Assembly: GCA_963627995.1 (NCBI GenBank)
Contig: CAVGCV010000005.1
Coordinates: 1 to 64,000, forward strand
Reading direction: 5' to 3'
Length of the DNA: 64,000 nucleotides
DNA from: UBA3839 sp963627995
Lineage (GTDB): Bacteria; Bacteroidota; Bacteroidia; Bacteroidales; Bacteroidaceae
Part shown: positions 1 through 8,799 of the stretch, one piece after another
Layout of the letters: each line of letters opens with the position of its first letter
Numbering within the stretch: the stretch's first letter is position 1
Made by a program: the position numbers and the translations under genes
The notes under the pieces: generated by a model
Seen by the model: the letters and a program-made list of their open reading frames with translations, nothing else
Told to the model about the DNA's origin: nothing
Database searches by the model: none

Positions 1-60
1 GAGCGCGGGAATTTTCTCCGCGGAGGTTTCCGCAGCCCTCCGCAGTGTTTTTACAGCAAC
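1..60. repeat. edge of a 22-bp-period intergenic array (locus A)
   Basis: Two CTCCGC cores lie exactly 22 bp apart (16 and 38), and the second is followed by AGTGTTTTT, the same continuation as at 11096-11110 in locus B. The array is cut by the window edge, so its full size is unknown. The rest of 61-200 holds only a small AACGC/GCGTT hairpin near 139-157. Confidence 0.5.
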
Positions 61-200
61 CCTCAAAATACTGAAAAACAATGATTTACAAACACGACAA
101 ATAAGCAGAAGGGGAAAAGCCAAGAGGAATGGACGCAACACGCTGAAAGCGTTGGGAGGAAAAACCACCCGTACGGCCACCTCATAACAAGATTATTCCG

Positions 201-208
201 TAACTTTG
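201..208 (+). promoter_or_regulatory. -7 promoter element for the M61 peptidase gene
   Basis: TAACTTTG matches the Bacteroidetes -7 consensus TAnnTTTG and lies 79 bp before the chosen start at 288. I see no convincing TTTG -33 element at the right distance, so the call rests on the -7 box alone. Confidence 0.5.
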
Positions 209-287
209 TATTGTTGGTTGCCTATCGCCTTGTTCACATCCAAAAAGCGAAAAGCACCGTCATCTCACCTATATTACCCTATCAACA

Positions 288-1850
288 ATGTCACGATTCA
301 GCCTTGCCCTACCCTTTTGCTTTGTCAGCCTTGCCCTGCTGGGCTGCACAAAGTCATTTGCCCAAGACACCTACACGATTCATTACGACGTAACCCCCGA
401 CACAGCGGGGCATTACCTGAACGTGGAAATGACCTATACGCCAGGCAGCGCCGCCACCCCCGATGGCATTCTGCTCAAAATGCCGGTGTGGGCGCCCGGG
501 TACTACCTCATCATGGACTACCCCAAACACCTAACGGACTTCCACGCCGAGGACAAGCAAGGAAACGCCGTAGCATGGCGCAAAGAGGGCAAAAACGGCT
601 GGCATGTGCTCCAGTCCGGGGGTGCGCTAAAAATAAAGTATCGGATTTTCGCCAACGCGCGAGGCGTGGCCGAATGCCGGGTGGAGAACGACATTGCATT
701 CATTGCCCCCAACGGTGTCTTCATGTACGTGGAGAGGGGAGAGAACCATCGCGTGGATGTAACGTACCACCTGCCGCAAAACTGGCAGCACATTTCGACG
801 GGTCTCAAAAGAAGCGGACAAGCGACCCGTGAAACGGGGAAACACACATTCACAGCGCCCAACTTCGACGTTCTGTACGACTCCCCCGTCTTGATGGGCA
901 ACCATTACGTGAAAACGTTCACGCACGAGGGGCGCACTTACGAGTTTGCGCTGGAGACCCCCGAGGGGTACGACAACACGCCGTTTGAAAACGACTTCAA
1001 GAAAATGGTGTCCGCCACAACAAGCCTCATGGGCGACGTACCCTACGAGAACTACTGCCTTATTCACTTGGGGCAAGGACAGGGCGGTCTGGAACACCTC
1101 AACTCGCAAGCCTGCTATACGGAGGGTACATGGAATTTTCCCTCTCGGGAGGACTACCTCAGGCACCTGTCGTTTACGACGCATGAATACTTCCATCTCT
1201 ACAACGTGAAATGCATCCGCCCCATCGAGCTCGGGCCTTTCGACTACGACCGCGAAGTATTCACCCCCATGCTGTGGGTGAGCGAGGGATTCACCGTTTA
1301 CTACGAAAGCCGCAACTTGCTCCGGGCCGGCATCGTCGACGGGGACTACGTGTTGGCTTCCCTCTCCGAATTTTTCCGGACCATCGAGGGGAACGAGGGG
1401 CATCGCCACATGAGCCTCCGCCAAAGCAGCTACGACATTTGGCTGAATTTCTTCAACCGTGCCGCCAACGGACGAGACGTGCGCATCTCTTACTATGACA
1501 AAGGCCCCATCATCGGACTTCTCTTCGACATCGACATCCGGCGCAAGACCGGCAACAGGCATTCGCTCGACGACCTCATGCGCTTATTGTACAACAGGTA
1601 CTACAAGCAATTGGGCAGGGGATTCACGGAGGAAGAATTCTGGCAGTCGGCGGCAGAGGTGGCAGGACAAGAGCTGACCCTCATGCGCCGCTACGTGGAC
1701 ACGACAGACGACATCGACTATGAGGACATCCTGAAAGACGCAGGGCTGGCCATCGACCGCAGCACTTGGACGCTCCACAGGATGAGCAGCCCCAGCCGCC
1801 AAGCCTTGCGCATCCTGAAATCAATGGGGCTGGAGGAAGCGGCAAAGTAA
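288..1850 (+). CDS. M61 family (glycyl aminopeptidase-like) metallopeptidase, exported
   Basis: A 520-residue zinc peptidase. The zinc motif HEYFH is at residues 299-303, and the third ligand is probably Glu333 in WVSEGFTVYYE, a layout typical of M61. The N-terminus is hydrophobic and ends LALLGC (Cys20), so the protein is either a lipoprotein or is cleaved after SFAQ near residue 26. The catalytic domain follows an N-terminal beta domain. The C-terminal PDZ domain seen in many M61 members is not evident, and the protein is shorter than the roughly 600 residues usual for them. ATG 288 was chosen because it starts the signal sequence. The gene is followed 14 nt later by cbiB, so the two are probably cotranscribed although functionally unrelated. 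Confidence 0.88.
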   Translation: MSRFSLALPFCFVSLALLGCTKSFAQDTYTIHYDVTPDTAGHYLNVEMTYTPGSAATPDGILLKMPVWAPGYYLIMDYPKHLTDFHAEDKQGNAVAWRKEGKNGWHVLQSGGALKIKYRIFANARGVAECRVENDIAFIAPNGVFMYVERGENHRVDVTYHLPQNWQHISTGLKRSGQATRETGKHTFTAPNFDVLYDSPVLMGNHYVKTFTHEGRTYEFALETPEGYDNTPFENDFKKMVSATTSLMGDVPYENYCLIHLGQGQGGLEHLNSQACYTEGTWNFPSREDYLRHLSFTTHEYFHLYNVKCIRPIELGPFDYDREVFTPMLWVSEGFTVYYESRNLLRAGIVDGDYVLASLSEFFRTIEGNEGHRHMSLRQSSYDIWLNFFNRAANGRDVRISYYDKGPIIGLLFDIDIRRKTGNRHSLDDLMRLLYNRYYKQLGRGFTEEEFWQSAAEVAGQELTLMRRYVDTTDDIDYEDILKDAGLAIDRSTWTLHRMSSPSRQALRILKSMGLEEAAK

Positions 1851-1864
1851 CAGGGAAGGGACTT

Positions 1865-2857
1865 GTGGACTACGCGCTGCTTCTTGCCATCTCGCCAATC
1901 CTTATCGGCTGGGCTTTGGACTTGTGCCTTGGCGACCCCACATGGCTTCCACACCCAGTCGTAGGATTCGGGAAACTCATCAGTGTTGGAGAGCAACGCC
2001 TTAACAAGGGAACGCACAAGCGGCTGAAAGGAGGTTTATGGGCCATTGTTTGCACCCTGGCCGCCTATACAGTTCCTGCTTTATTTTTGCAGCCGCCACA
2101 TTTCAACCCGTGGCTCCACATTCAGGATTCCCCCTATATACCTATTATATATATAGGAGCATCCAGCATTTTATTCTTTTTCTGCTTAGCTGGGAAAACG
2201 CTGCGGCATGAAGTCCGCATGGTTTTTGAAGCGAGCAGCCACAGCGTGGAAGACGGAAGGAAGCAGCTGTCACGCATCGTGGGGCGCGACACGGGCGGAC
2301 TGTCCCTACAAGAAATCAGGACTGCCGCCTTAGAGACTTTGGCGGAGAACCTTAGCGACGGAATCATTGCCCCGCTCTTTTGGTTCGCTCTGTTGGGCAT
2401 TCCCGGAATGACCGCCTATAAAATGGTCAACACGCTCGACTCCATGATAGGCTATCGAACAGAACGCTACAAAGAATTCGGCTTCTTGGCGGCAAAAATC
2501 GACGATGTCGCCAATTACATCCCGGCCCGCCTCACAGCCCTGTTGATGGTTTTGGCCGGAAAAGCATTGACCGGCAGGAAAGGGCTGCTTGGTTTTGTCC
2601 TACATTTCAGTTCCCACCACGCAAGCCCCAACAGCGGCTGGCCGGAGGCTGCATTGGCGGGCATACTCAATTGCCGCTTCGGAGGAGGGCACTACTATTT
2701 CAACGAATACCTTTACAAACCATACATCGGGACAACGGTCCGCCCACTCACAACCACGGACATGGCATTTTCCCTGAAAATAGCATTCATCTGCGAAATC
2801 GCCTCTATTGCTGCCATTTTGATTCTCTGCTCTGCCGTCTGTTTCATTCTAAAATAG
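1865..2857 (+). CDS. cbiB: adenosylcobinamide-phosphate synthase CbiB/CobD
   Basis: An integral membrane protein of about 330 residues that joins the aminopropanol arm to adenosylcobyric acid, the step before nucleotide-loop assembly. Family hallmarks are the N-terminal DLCLGDPTWLPHPV segment, the ENLSDGIIAPLFW segment, the GYRTERYKEFG stretch and the SPNSGWPEAALAG segment. The reading frame is open back to an ATG at 1766 inside the peptidase gene. GTG 1865 is preferred because it follows the upstream stop by 14 nt, is preceded by GGGAAGGG, and gives the normal family length. CbiB works just upstream of CobU, CobS and CobT, which are encoded at 6792-9342. No cobalamin riboswitch is visible before it. 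Confidence 0.9.
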   Translation: MDYALLLAISPILIGWALDLCLGDPTWLPHPVVGFGKLISVGEQRLNKGTHKRLKGGLWAIVCTLAAYTVPALFLQPPHFNPWLHIQDSPYIPIIYIGASSILFFFCLAGKTLRHEVRMVFEASSHSVEDGRKQLSRIVGRDTGGLSLQEIRTAALETLAENLSDGIIAPLFWFALLGIPGMTAYKMVNTLDSMIGYRTERYKEFGFLAAKIDDVANYIPARLTALLMVLAGKALTGRKGLLGFVLHFSSHHASPNSGWPEAALAGILNCRFGGGHYYFNEYLYKPYIGTTVRPLTTTDMAFSLKIAFICEIASIAAILILCSAVCFILK

Positions 2858-2881
2858 ACAGACGTTCTTCCCCATATCAGC

Positions 2882-2918
2882 CGAATGCAATGGACGCGTG
2901 TCCACCGCATTCGCTTTT
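2882..2918 (+). terminator. intrinsic terminator after cbiB
   Basis: CGAATGC (2882-2888) pairs with GCATTCG (2907-2913). Inside it, after a 2x2 mismatch, TGGAC pairs with GTCCA around a GCGT loop. TTTT follows at 2915. It lies 25 nt past the cbiB stop. Confidence 0.75.
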
Positions 2919-3128
2919 AACAGATTGACAAAGCATTGATTCGAAAAGTAAAAAGTTACAAATTTCAGAAACAGGGCAAAAACCATTACACAAAAACGCA
3001 GCACTGCAAAGTTTATGTTACAATATAAAAGCAGAAGAATGAATTCAACTGCAATCTGAAACCGATTCAGACACTTTTATTACATTTTGAAAAAGCAGAA
3101 TAAATAAAAAGCAAATTGACACACTTAT

Positions 3129-3162
3129 TTTGTTTATAATTTCAAAATGATAGCTAACTTTG
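3129..3162 (+). promoter_or_regulatory. promoter of the outer-membrane protein/glnK/amt operon
   Basis: TTTG (3129-3132), 22 bp, then TAACTTTG (3155-3162) closely matches the Bacteroidetes sigma-ABfr promoter. It lies about 60 bp before the start at 3223. The rest of the 365-bp gap (2858-3222) is AT-rich leader sequence with the cbiB terminator and no further gene that I can see. Confidence 0.8.
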
Positions 3163-3222
3163 CATCGCAAAAGCAAAATGATACGTTTACTCAATAAATA
3201 CAAACATTTTTAAGAAAAGATT

Positions 3223-3927
3223 ATGAAGGGATTTGCTAAAGTGGCTGCTTTTGCAGCAATGGCAGCCCTGCCGACCATGGCAGTGGCGCAAGAAAAAGTA
3301 GAGGCAACCGTTGGAGCCGACATCGTCAGTTCATACATTTGGCGTGGCCAAAATTTGGGAGATGCGGCCATCCAGCCTGGAGCATCCATTGCATGGCAGG
3401 GACTGAGCCTTGGCGCATGGGGCAGCTACGGATTTGCCAACAAGGACGATGCCAAGGAACTCGACCTCACGCTGTCGTACACAACGGGCGGGCTAACAGT
3501 TGGAGTAACGGACTACTTCATAACGGCCAGCGACAATCGCTACTTCATGTACGAAGCTCACCGCACGAGCCACACATTCGAAGCCAACATCGGCTATGAC
3601 TTTGGCCCCGTGGCGGTGAACTGGTACACGAACTTTGCTGGACTCGACGGCGCGAACAAGAGTGGAGACCGCGCATACTCCTCCTATTTTGAATTAGCTG
3701 CTCCATTCAAGCTCGGAGGACTGGACTGGACGGCCACCGTGGGCGCAGTTCCTTACGCCACGGACTTCTACAGCGACGCCTCCAAGGGTTTTGCCGTTAC
3801 AAACATCACCTTGCAGGCCACGAAGTCCGTCCGCATCACGGATTCATTCTCCCTTCCGCTCTTTGCCGCCATCACGGCCAACCCCAGCAGCGAGAAAGCC
3901 TACCTGTCCGTGGGACTCTCTTTCTGA
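3223..3927 (+). CDS. TorF-like putative outer-membrane beta-barrel protein
   Basis: A 234-residue protein with a clear signal peptide (cleavage after AVAQ, near residue 23). It is built of alternating amphipathic strands and ends in a C-terminal YLSVGLSF, a barrel-type ending with terminal Phe. The start of the mature part (VGADIVSSYIWRGQ) resembles the TorF/putative porin family. It is the first gene of an operon with a P-II protein (56 nt downstream) and an ammonium transporter, so it may let ammonium or another small nitrogen source cross the outer membrane. That role is inferred from context only. Confidence 0.75.
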   Translation: MKGFAKVAAFAAMAALPTMAVAQEKVEATVGADIVSSYIWRGQNLGDAAIQPGASIAWQGLSLGAWGSYGFANKDDAKELDLTLSYTTGGLTVGVTDYFITASDNRYFMYEAHRTSHTFEANIGYDFGPVAVNWYTNFAGLDGANKSGDRAYSSYFELAAPFKLGGLDWTATVGAVPYATDFYSDASKGFAVTNITLQATKSVRITDSFSLPLFAAITANPSSEKAYLSVGLSF

Positions 3928-3983
3928 GACAATCCCTGAACAGAGATATTCAGACACAGTTTCATCAAAAACAATAGAGTGAC

Positions 3984-4331
3984 ATGAAAAGAATCGAAGC
4001 CATCATCAGAAAGACCAAATTCGAGGAGGTGAAAGAAGCCATCATGGCAGCCGACATCGACTGGTTCGAGTACTCCGACGTGAAGGGGATAGGGCAGTCG
4101 CGCCAAGAGCGGATTTACCGAGGCGTAGTGTACAGCACCGACAACATCGAGCGCGTACGCATTGCCATTGTCCTGCGCGATGTCCTCGTCGAGCAAACCG
4201 TGAAAGTCATCATGCAGGCCGCCCATACGGGAGAGATTGGCGATGGCCGCATATTCGTCAGCCCTGTGGAAAACTGTTACAGCATCCGTACGGGCGACAG
4301 CGGCGACACCGTCTTGAGAGACAAGAAATAA
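3984..4331 (+). CDS. glnK: P-II family nitrogen regulatory protein
   Basis: A 115-residue P-II signal protein, placed directly before the ammonium transporter as is usual for GlnK. The N-terminus MKRIEAIIRKTKFEEVKEAI and the B-loop TGEIGDGRIFV are conserved. The T-loop is not standard: the usual GRQKG stretch is replaced by GQSRQER, and the loop seems one residue shorter, although the tyrosine equivalent to the uridylylation site remains in RGVVY. I recall this variant as common in Bacteroides-type P-II proteins. By analogy it should plug the Amt channel according to 2-oxoglutarate and ATP/ADP levels. Whether it is uridylylated is unknown; no glnD is in the window. Confidence 0.88.
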   Translation: MKRIEAIIRKTKFEEVKEAIMAADIDWFEYSDVKGIGQSRQERIYRGVVYSTDNIERVRIAIVLRDVLVEQTVKVIMQAAHTGEIGDGRIFVSPVENCYSIRTGDSGDTVLRDKK

Positions 4332-4373
4332 ACAGAGCCACACACAAACACAACACAAAAACAGAAAGAAACT

Positions 4374-5612
4374 ATGATTGACTACTTATACGCAATGCCA
4401 CTTGAGGCAGTGAAAGAAGCACCAGCGACAGGTGTAAACGGTGTCGATACCGTATGGGTTCTCCTCGGTGCCATGCTGGTGTTCTGGATGCAACCAGGAT
4501 TCGCCCTTGTCGAAGCGGGATTCACTCGTGCGAAGAACACGGCGAACATCCTCATGAAAAACTTCATCGACTTCATGGTTGGCACGGTCATCTACTGGCT
4601 GTTTGGCTTCAGCATCATGTACGGCATTGGCTGCGCATTCTTCGGCTGGAACGGGTTCTTCTTTATGCCTGACGACAGCAACGTCCCGTCCGAGTGTACG
4701 TTCTTCTTCCAAACGGTGTTCTGCGCAACTGCCGCCACCATTGTTTCGGGTTCGATGGCAGAGCGCACGAAGTTCTCCATGTATGTCATTTATTCCATAC
4801 TGATTTCCGCATTCATCTATCCCATCGAGGGCCACTGGTCTTGGGGCGGCGGCTGGATGAGTGAAATGGGATTCCACGATTTCGCAGGTTCTACAGTCGT
4901 CCATGCCTGCGGCGGATTCCTGGCACTGGCCGGCGCTTGGGTGCTCGGCCCGCGCATCGGGAAGTACGATAAGAGCGGCAAGAGCCACGCCATCCCCGGC
5001 CACAACCTCGTTCTCGCAGTCCTTGGCGTATTCATCCTCTGGATGGGATGGTTCGGCTTCAACCCTGGCTCGACGGTAGCAGCAGTGGGCTATGACAACG
5101 CAGTCGCAATGTCCCACGTCATCATGACGACCAACATGGCTGCTGCGACGGGTGGTATTGCCGCCTTGGTTTACACTTGGATCTTCGACGGGAAGCCTTC
5201 GCTCTCCATGCTCTGCAACGGCGTACTTGCCGGACTTGTAGGCATCACGGCTGGATGCGACACCGTATCGATTGGCGCAGCCGCCCTCATCGGTGTCATC
5301 GTCTCTGTAGCAATGTGTTTCTGCGTAAACTTCATCGACAAGAAACTCCACATTGACGACCCCGTCGGTGCAGTATCTGTACACGGTATTGGCGGCGTTC
5401 TCGGCACCATCCTCACAGGCGTGTTCTCCCCCGACCCCACCATCACGGTCGCAACACAGGCGATTGGCGCGCTTACCGTTTCCGCATGGGCCTTCGGCCT
5501 TGGATTCATCATCTTCTTCATTATGAAAAAGACCGTAGGCCTGCGCGTTCCGGCACGTATTGAGGAAGAAGGTCTCGACATCTACGAACACGGAGAAACT
5601 GCATACAACTAA
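4374..5612 (+). CDS. amtB: ammonium transporter, Amt family
   Basis: A 412-residue inner-membrane channel with about 11 hydrophobic helices. Family signatures include the N-terminal GAMLVFWMQPGFALVEAGF, a MAERTKF loop, HWSWGGGWM, and the FNPGS and HGIGGVLGTIL segments. The last two carry residues expected around the twin-histidine pore. It follows the P-II gene by 42 nt and shares its promoter. The start at 4374 is preceded by AAAGAAA and leaves the N-terminal periplasmic segment short, without a clear cleaved signal peptide. A terminator follows at 5735-5769. Confidence 0.94.
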   Translation: MIDYLYAMPLEAVKEAPATGVNGVDTVWVLLGAMLVFWMQPGFALVEAGFTRAKNTANILMKNFIDFMVGTVIYWLFGFSIMYGIGCAFFGWNGFFFMPDDSNVPSECTFFFQTVFCATAATIVSGSMAERTKFSMYVIYSILISAFIYPIEGHWSWGGGWMSEMGFHDFAGSTVVHACGGFLALAGAWVLGPRIGKYDKSGKSHAIPGHNLVLAVLGVFILWMGWFGFNPGSTVAAVGYDNAVAMSHVIMTTNMAAATGGIAALVYTWIFDGKPSLSMLCNGVLAGLVGITAGCDTVSIGAAALIGVIVSVAMCFCVNFIDKKLHIDDPVGAVSVHGIGGVLGTILTGVFSPDPTITVATQAIGALTVSAWAFGLGFIIFFIMKKTVGLRVPARIEEEGLDIYEHGETAYN

Positions 5613-5734
5613 AAAGTCCACCCACTGCGATCATGCCTGTGAAGACACCCGCAGTGGTTGGCACAAACAGGAAGAAAGACAATCCATTCTTTCTTCACTC
5701 GTTTGCTACGCATTTTTATGATTGTTGAAGAGGA

Positions 5735-5769
5735 GCGAGAGCTAACCGTGAGGTTGGCTCTCGCTTTTT
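5735..5769 (+). terminator. strong intrinsic terminator of the glnK-amt operon
   Basis: GCGAGAGCTAACC pairs with GGTTGGCTCTCGC (13 bp, one GU) around a GTGA loop, followed by TTTTT. A second inverted repeat, CCACTGCG/CGCAGTGG (5622-5657, 20-nt loop), lies just after the stop codon. Confidence 0.9.
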
Positions 5770-5853
5770 CAGGCTGCGAAAAAGAGTTTTCACGAATAAT
5801 GATTACCTTTGGCATGTGAATTCCACGCCAAAACAAATCTTACTCATCGCCCC

Positions 5854-6759
5854 ATGAAAGGAATCGTACTTGCGGGTGGGAGCGGAACGCGCCTCTACCC
5901 CATCACAAAAGGTGTGAGCAAACAGCTCATCCCCATTTTCGACAAGCCGATGGTCTTCTACCCTCTCTCCGTACTCATGCTGGCGGGCATCCGCGACATT
6001 CTCGTCATCTCGACGCCCTACGACCTGCCCGGATTCAAGCGTCTTTTGGGGGACGGCAGCGACTATGGCGTGCGCTTCGAGTATGCGGAACAGCCTTCGC
6101 CCGACGGACTGGCACAGGCATTCATCATCGGCGAGCAGTTCATCGGCAACGACTCCGTATGCCTCGTGTTAGGCGACAACATTTTCCATGGACGCGGGTT
6201 CTCGTCCATGCTCCGCGAGTCTGTTCTTGCTGCAGAATCTGAAGGAAAAGCCACGGTCTTCGGCTATTGGGTGAACGACCCCGAGCGCTACGGCGTAGCG
6301 GAGTTCGACGACGACGGGAACTGCCTCAGCATTGAAGAGAAGCCGGCGAAGCCGAAAAGCAACTATGCTGTTGTCGGCCTCTACTTCTATCCCAACAAAG
6401 TCGTAGAGATAGCCAAAAGCATCAAGCCTTCGCCACGCGGCGAGTTGGAAATCACGACCGTCAATCAGCGGTTTCTCACAGAGCAACGCCTGAAAGTGCA
6501 GCAACTCGGACGCGGTTTCGCATGGCTCGACACAGGCACCCACGACTCGCTGTCCGAGGCTTCCACTTACATTGAGGTCTTAGAGAAACGGACGGGACTG
6601 AAAATTGCCTGCCTCGAAGGCATCGCCTACTACAACGGATGGATTTCCACCGACAAGCTGCGCCAGCTGGCCGAGCCCATGAAGAAGAACCAGTACGGAC
6701 AATACCTGTTGCAACTCGCCGAGACACATTACTTCGGGCGCATCAAAGAGAATGTATAG
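5854..6759 (+). CDS. rfbA: glucose-1-phosphate thymidylyltransferase
   Basis: A 301-residue nucleotidyltransferase making dTDP-glucose from glucose-1-phosphate and dTTP, the first step towards dTDP-L-rhamnose. The N-terminal signature KGIVLAGGSGTRLYP, the PMVFYPLS segment, LVLGDNIFHG (catalytic Asp and metal site) and FAWLDTGTH are all present. The frame extends upstream to 5809, but ATG 5854 is the family start. It stands alone here: rfbB, rfbC and rfbD are not adjacent, and the next genes are cob genes on the other strand (33 bp between the two 3' ends). The product may feed the polysaccharide operon at 30-43 kb. Confidence 0.94.
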   Translation: MKGIVLAGGSGTRLYPITKGVSKQLIPIFDKPMVFYPLSVLMLAGIRDILVISTPYDLPGFKRLLGDGSDYGVRFEYAEQPSPDGLAQAFIIGEQFIGNDSVCLVLGDNIFHGRGFSSMLRESVLAAESEGKATVFGYWVNDPERYGVAEFDDDGNCLSIEEKPAKPKSNYAVVGLYFYPNKVVEIAKSIKPSPRGELEITTVNQRFLTEQRLKVQQLGRGFAWLDTGTHDSLSEASTYIEVLEKRTGLKIACLEGIAYYNGWISTDKLRQLAEPMKKNQYGQYLLQLAETHYFGRIKENV

Positions 6760-6791
6760 CGGCCTCCCCGACGAATGCGCAGGCGCGCGCC

Positions 6792-7601
6792 CTACCTCAA
6801 CAGGCGGGCAATGGACATCATAACATATACCGCAGCATAGTAGGCAAGCTCACTGACGACGAACGTCGCGCCACAGCAGTCGCCCGTATAGCCATGGAGA
6901 CGGCGGCTCGCCATCCCAATCACGCACATGGCGGCCACGAAAGACACCGCCATCGCCACATAGAAACGGAGCTCCAACAGGAGAACCGTTGGAACAAGGC
7001 CGAACAGAATGCCCAGCGTCTGTTCGGTCTTTGTCATTTTCGCATAAACCAATTTATTCTTCGCCTCCTCTTCACTCCGCGCATAGGGCAGTGCATTGAC
7101 AATATTGGAACTGGCCCATTTGGCAAAAGCGTCGCCAGACACCAGCACCGCATACGGAAACGCATAAAACGCCACGTGATTCGACGGCACGGCCGATGCC
7201 TGCACGATGCCGGCCAGCACGCCAAGGAGCAACAGGTAATAAAACACAAGTCCCAGCACGCCATACGTGCCGATGTGCGGGTCTTTCATGATGTCAAGCG
7301 TGCGCTGCCGCGTTCCGCCTCCGCCAAAGCCATCGCAAAAGTCGGCAAATCCGTCCTCATGCAGCGCGCCCGTCACCAACAGGCGCGCCAACAGAGCCAG
7401 AACGACACACACCTGCGCGGGAAAGATGAAACTTGCCCCCCAGCACACCACCATCATCATGCCGCCTGTCAGCCACCCCACCAAGGGCCACAAGGGAACG
7501 ACCCGCGCGAAGTACGGTTTCGGAACATCCGCCAAACGCCAGAACGGCAGCCTTGTAAAGAATACAAACGCCGCAAGTATCCTTAAAAGACAATGTTTCA
7601 T
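6792..7601 (-). CDS. cobS: adenosylcobinamide-GDP ribazoletransferase CobS
   Basis: A membrane protein of about 269 residues that joins alpha-ribazole to AdoCbi-GDP, forming cobalamin. The family segments FFTRLP near residue 16, ALHEDGFADFCDGFGGG (the metal-binding acidic motif) and DPHIGTYGVLG are present, and several hydrophobic helices follow. It is the last gene of a cobU-cobT-cobS operon. ATG 7601 is preferred; an in-frame GTG at 7613 would add four residues. The alpha-ribazole phosphatase gene often found in such operons is absent here. Confidence 0.92.
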   Translation of the reverse strand: MKHCLLRILAAFVFFTRLPFWRLADVPKPYFARVVPLWPLVGWLTGGMMMVVCWGASFIFPAQVCVVLALLARLLVTGALHEDGFADFCDGFGGGGTRQRTLDIMKDPHIGTYGVLGLVFYYLLLLGVLAGIVQASAVPSNHVAFYAFPYAVLVSGDAFAKWASSNIVNALPYARSEEEAKNKLVYAKMTKTEQTLGILFGLVPTVLLLELRFYVAMAVSFVAAMCVIGMASRRLHGYTGDCCGATFVVSELAYYAAVYVMMSIARLLR

Positions 7602-7634
7602 GAGCAATCGCACTTCAACGGGACGACAGAAACG

Positions 7635-8798
7635 CTAAAAGTATTTGGTGACGGCTGCATGTTGGAAATTATCCATCTGCGTCAGCATGTTCACGGCCGA
7701 CTGCACCAGAGGATAGGCGCATATCGCGCCCGTCCCCTCGCCCAGCCGCAGGCCAAGATGCAGCAGAGGGCGCGCATCCATCGCCTCCAGCAGCATCCGG
7801 TGTCCCGTCTCGTCCCCCTGGTGGGCAAAGACCGCATAGTCCAGCACCGCCGGAAACAGGCACGAGGCGGCCAGCATGCACGCCGTCATGATAAACCCAT
7901 CGACCAGCACGAGCATTCCGTATTCGGCGGCACGCAGCATCGCCCCCGTGGCCGCCACCATTTCAAAGCCCCCGAACCAGCGGAGAATCGCCATCACTTC
8001 ATCTTTTGTACACGGAGCCGACGCGCGCCCCCCGCCCATTGTCCACCCTTGCGGGGCAGCCGTCGGGACGCGCACGTCCTGCCGCGTGCTTGCCCGGAAG
8101 CAGTCTATCGAGCGGCACAGCACCTCATACTTACGCCGGACACCCTCCGTGTCAAGCCCCGCACCAGCCCCCACGCACAAATCCAGAGGAATCCCGCCCA
8201 AAAGGCACATCCACACCGACGAGGGGGAAGTGTTGCCTATGCCCATCTCGCCAAAGCTCACGACGTTGCACCCCTGCGCACGACAGCCGTCCACCATCTC
8301 CACGCCTATTTCCACGGCGCGGTCGAACTCGCTTTCCGACATGGCCGGCTCGCGGCAGAAGTCAGCCGTTCCGTAAGCAATCTTTCGGTCGGCGATCAGG
8401 GCGAGCAACCGCTTGTCCTCGCGTGCCGCACCTTCCTTCATCTCCTCGGGGAAGTCGCCGTCCACACCCACGTCCACAAGCCTCAGCCCAAACCCATGCT
8501 GGCGGCAGAACATATTCACCCCGCCGCCTCCCCGGGCGAAATTCCGCATCTGCTGCCACGTCACCTCCCGAGGCGACACGCTCACCCCCTCACGCTCGAT
8601 GCCGTGGTCCGCGCCAAACAGCACGTGCCAGGGATTCCGCAGCACCGGCGCATCGGTATGCTGAACAAGCCCAACCTGCAGCGCCAGTTCCTCCAGCCGT
8701 CCCAACGAGCCCTTCGGCTTGTTCAGGTTGTCAATCTTGCCTTGCACTTGTTCGGCAAGGCCGCCCTTGTCCGTGGGGCGCACACGAAAGCCGCGCAT
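7635..8798 (-). CDS. cobT: nicotinate-nucleotide-dimethylbenzimidazole phosphoribosyltransferase CobT
   Basis: A 387-residue enzyme that activates the lower-ligand base to alpha-ribazole phosphate. Typical segments are LNKPKGSLGRLEELA near the N-terminus, FGADHGIEREGVS, SFGEMGIGNTSPSS and the C-terminal GEGTGA (family signature and active-site region). It is somewhat longer than the usual 340-360 residues. Its ATG lies one base after the cobU stop codon, which implies translational coupling. No bluB-like lower-ligand gene is seen in the window, so the base may be imported or made elsewhere. Confidence 0.93.
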   Translation of the reverse strand: MRGFRVRPTDKGGLAEQVQGKIDNLNKPKGSLGRLEELALQVGLVQHTDAPVLRNPWHVLFGADHGIEREGVSVSPREVTWQQMRNFARGGGGVNMFCRQHGFGLRLVDVGVDGDFPEEMKEGAAREDKRLLALIADRKIAYGTADFCREPAMSESEFDRAVEIGVEMVDGCRAQGCNVVSFGEMGIGNTSPSSVWMCLLGGIPLDLCVGAGAGLDTEGVRRKYEVLCRSIDCFRASTRQDVRVPTAAPQGWTMGGGRASAPCTKDEVMAILRWFGGFEMVAATGAMLRAAEYGMLVLVDGFIMTACMLAASCLFPAVLDYAVFAHQGDETGHRMLLEAMDARPLLHLGLRLGEGTGAICAYPLVQSAVNMLTQMDNFQHAAVTKYF

Positions 8799-8799
8799 G

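Noticed and set aside
1..287. Short plus-strand frames from 206 and 211
   Set aside because: They overlap the promoter box at 201-208 and the M61 gene in other frames, and lack any signal of coding.
3984..5612. Glutamine synthetase expected next to the P-II/ammonium transporter pair
   Set aside because: No such gene is present on either side; rfbA follows after a strong terminator.
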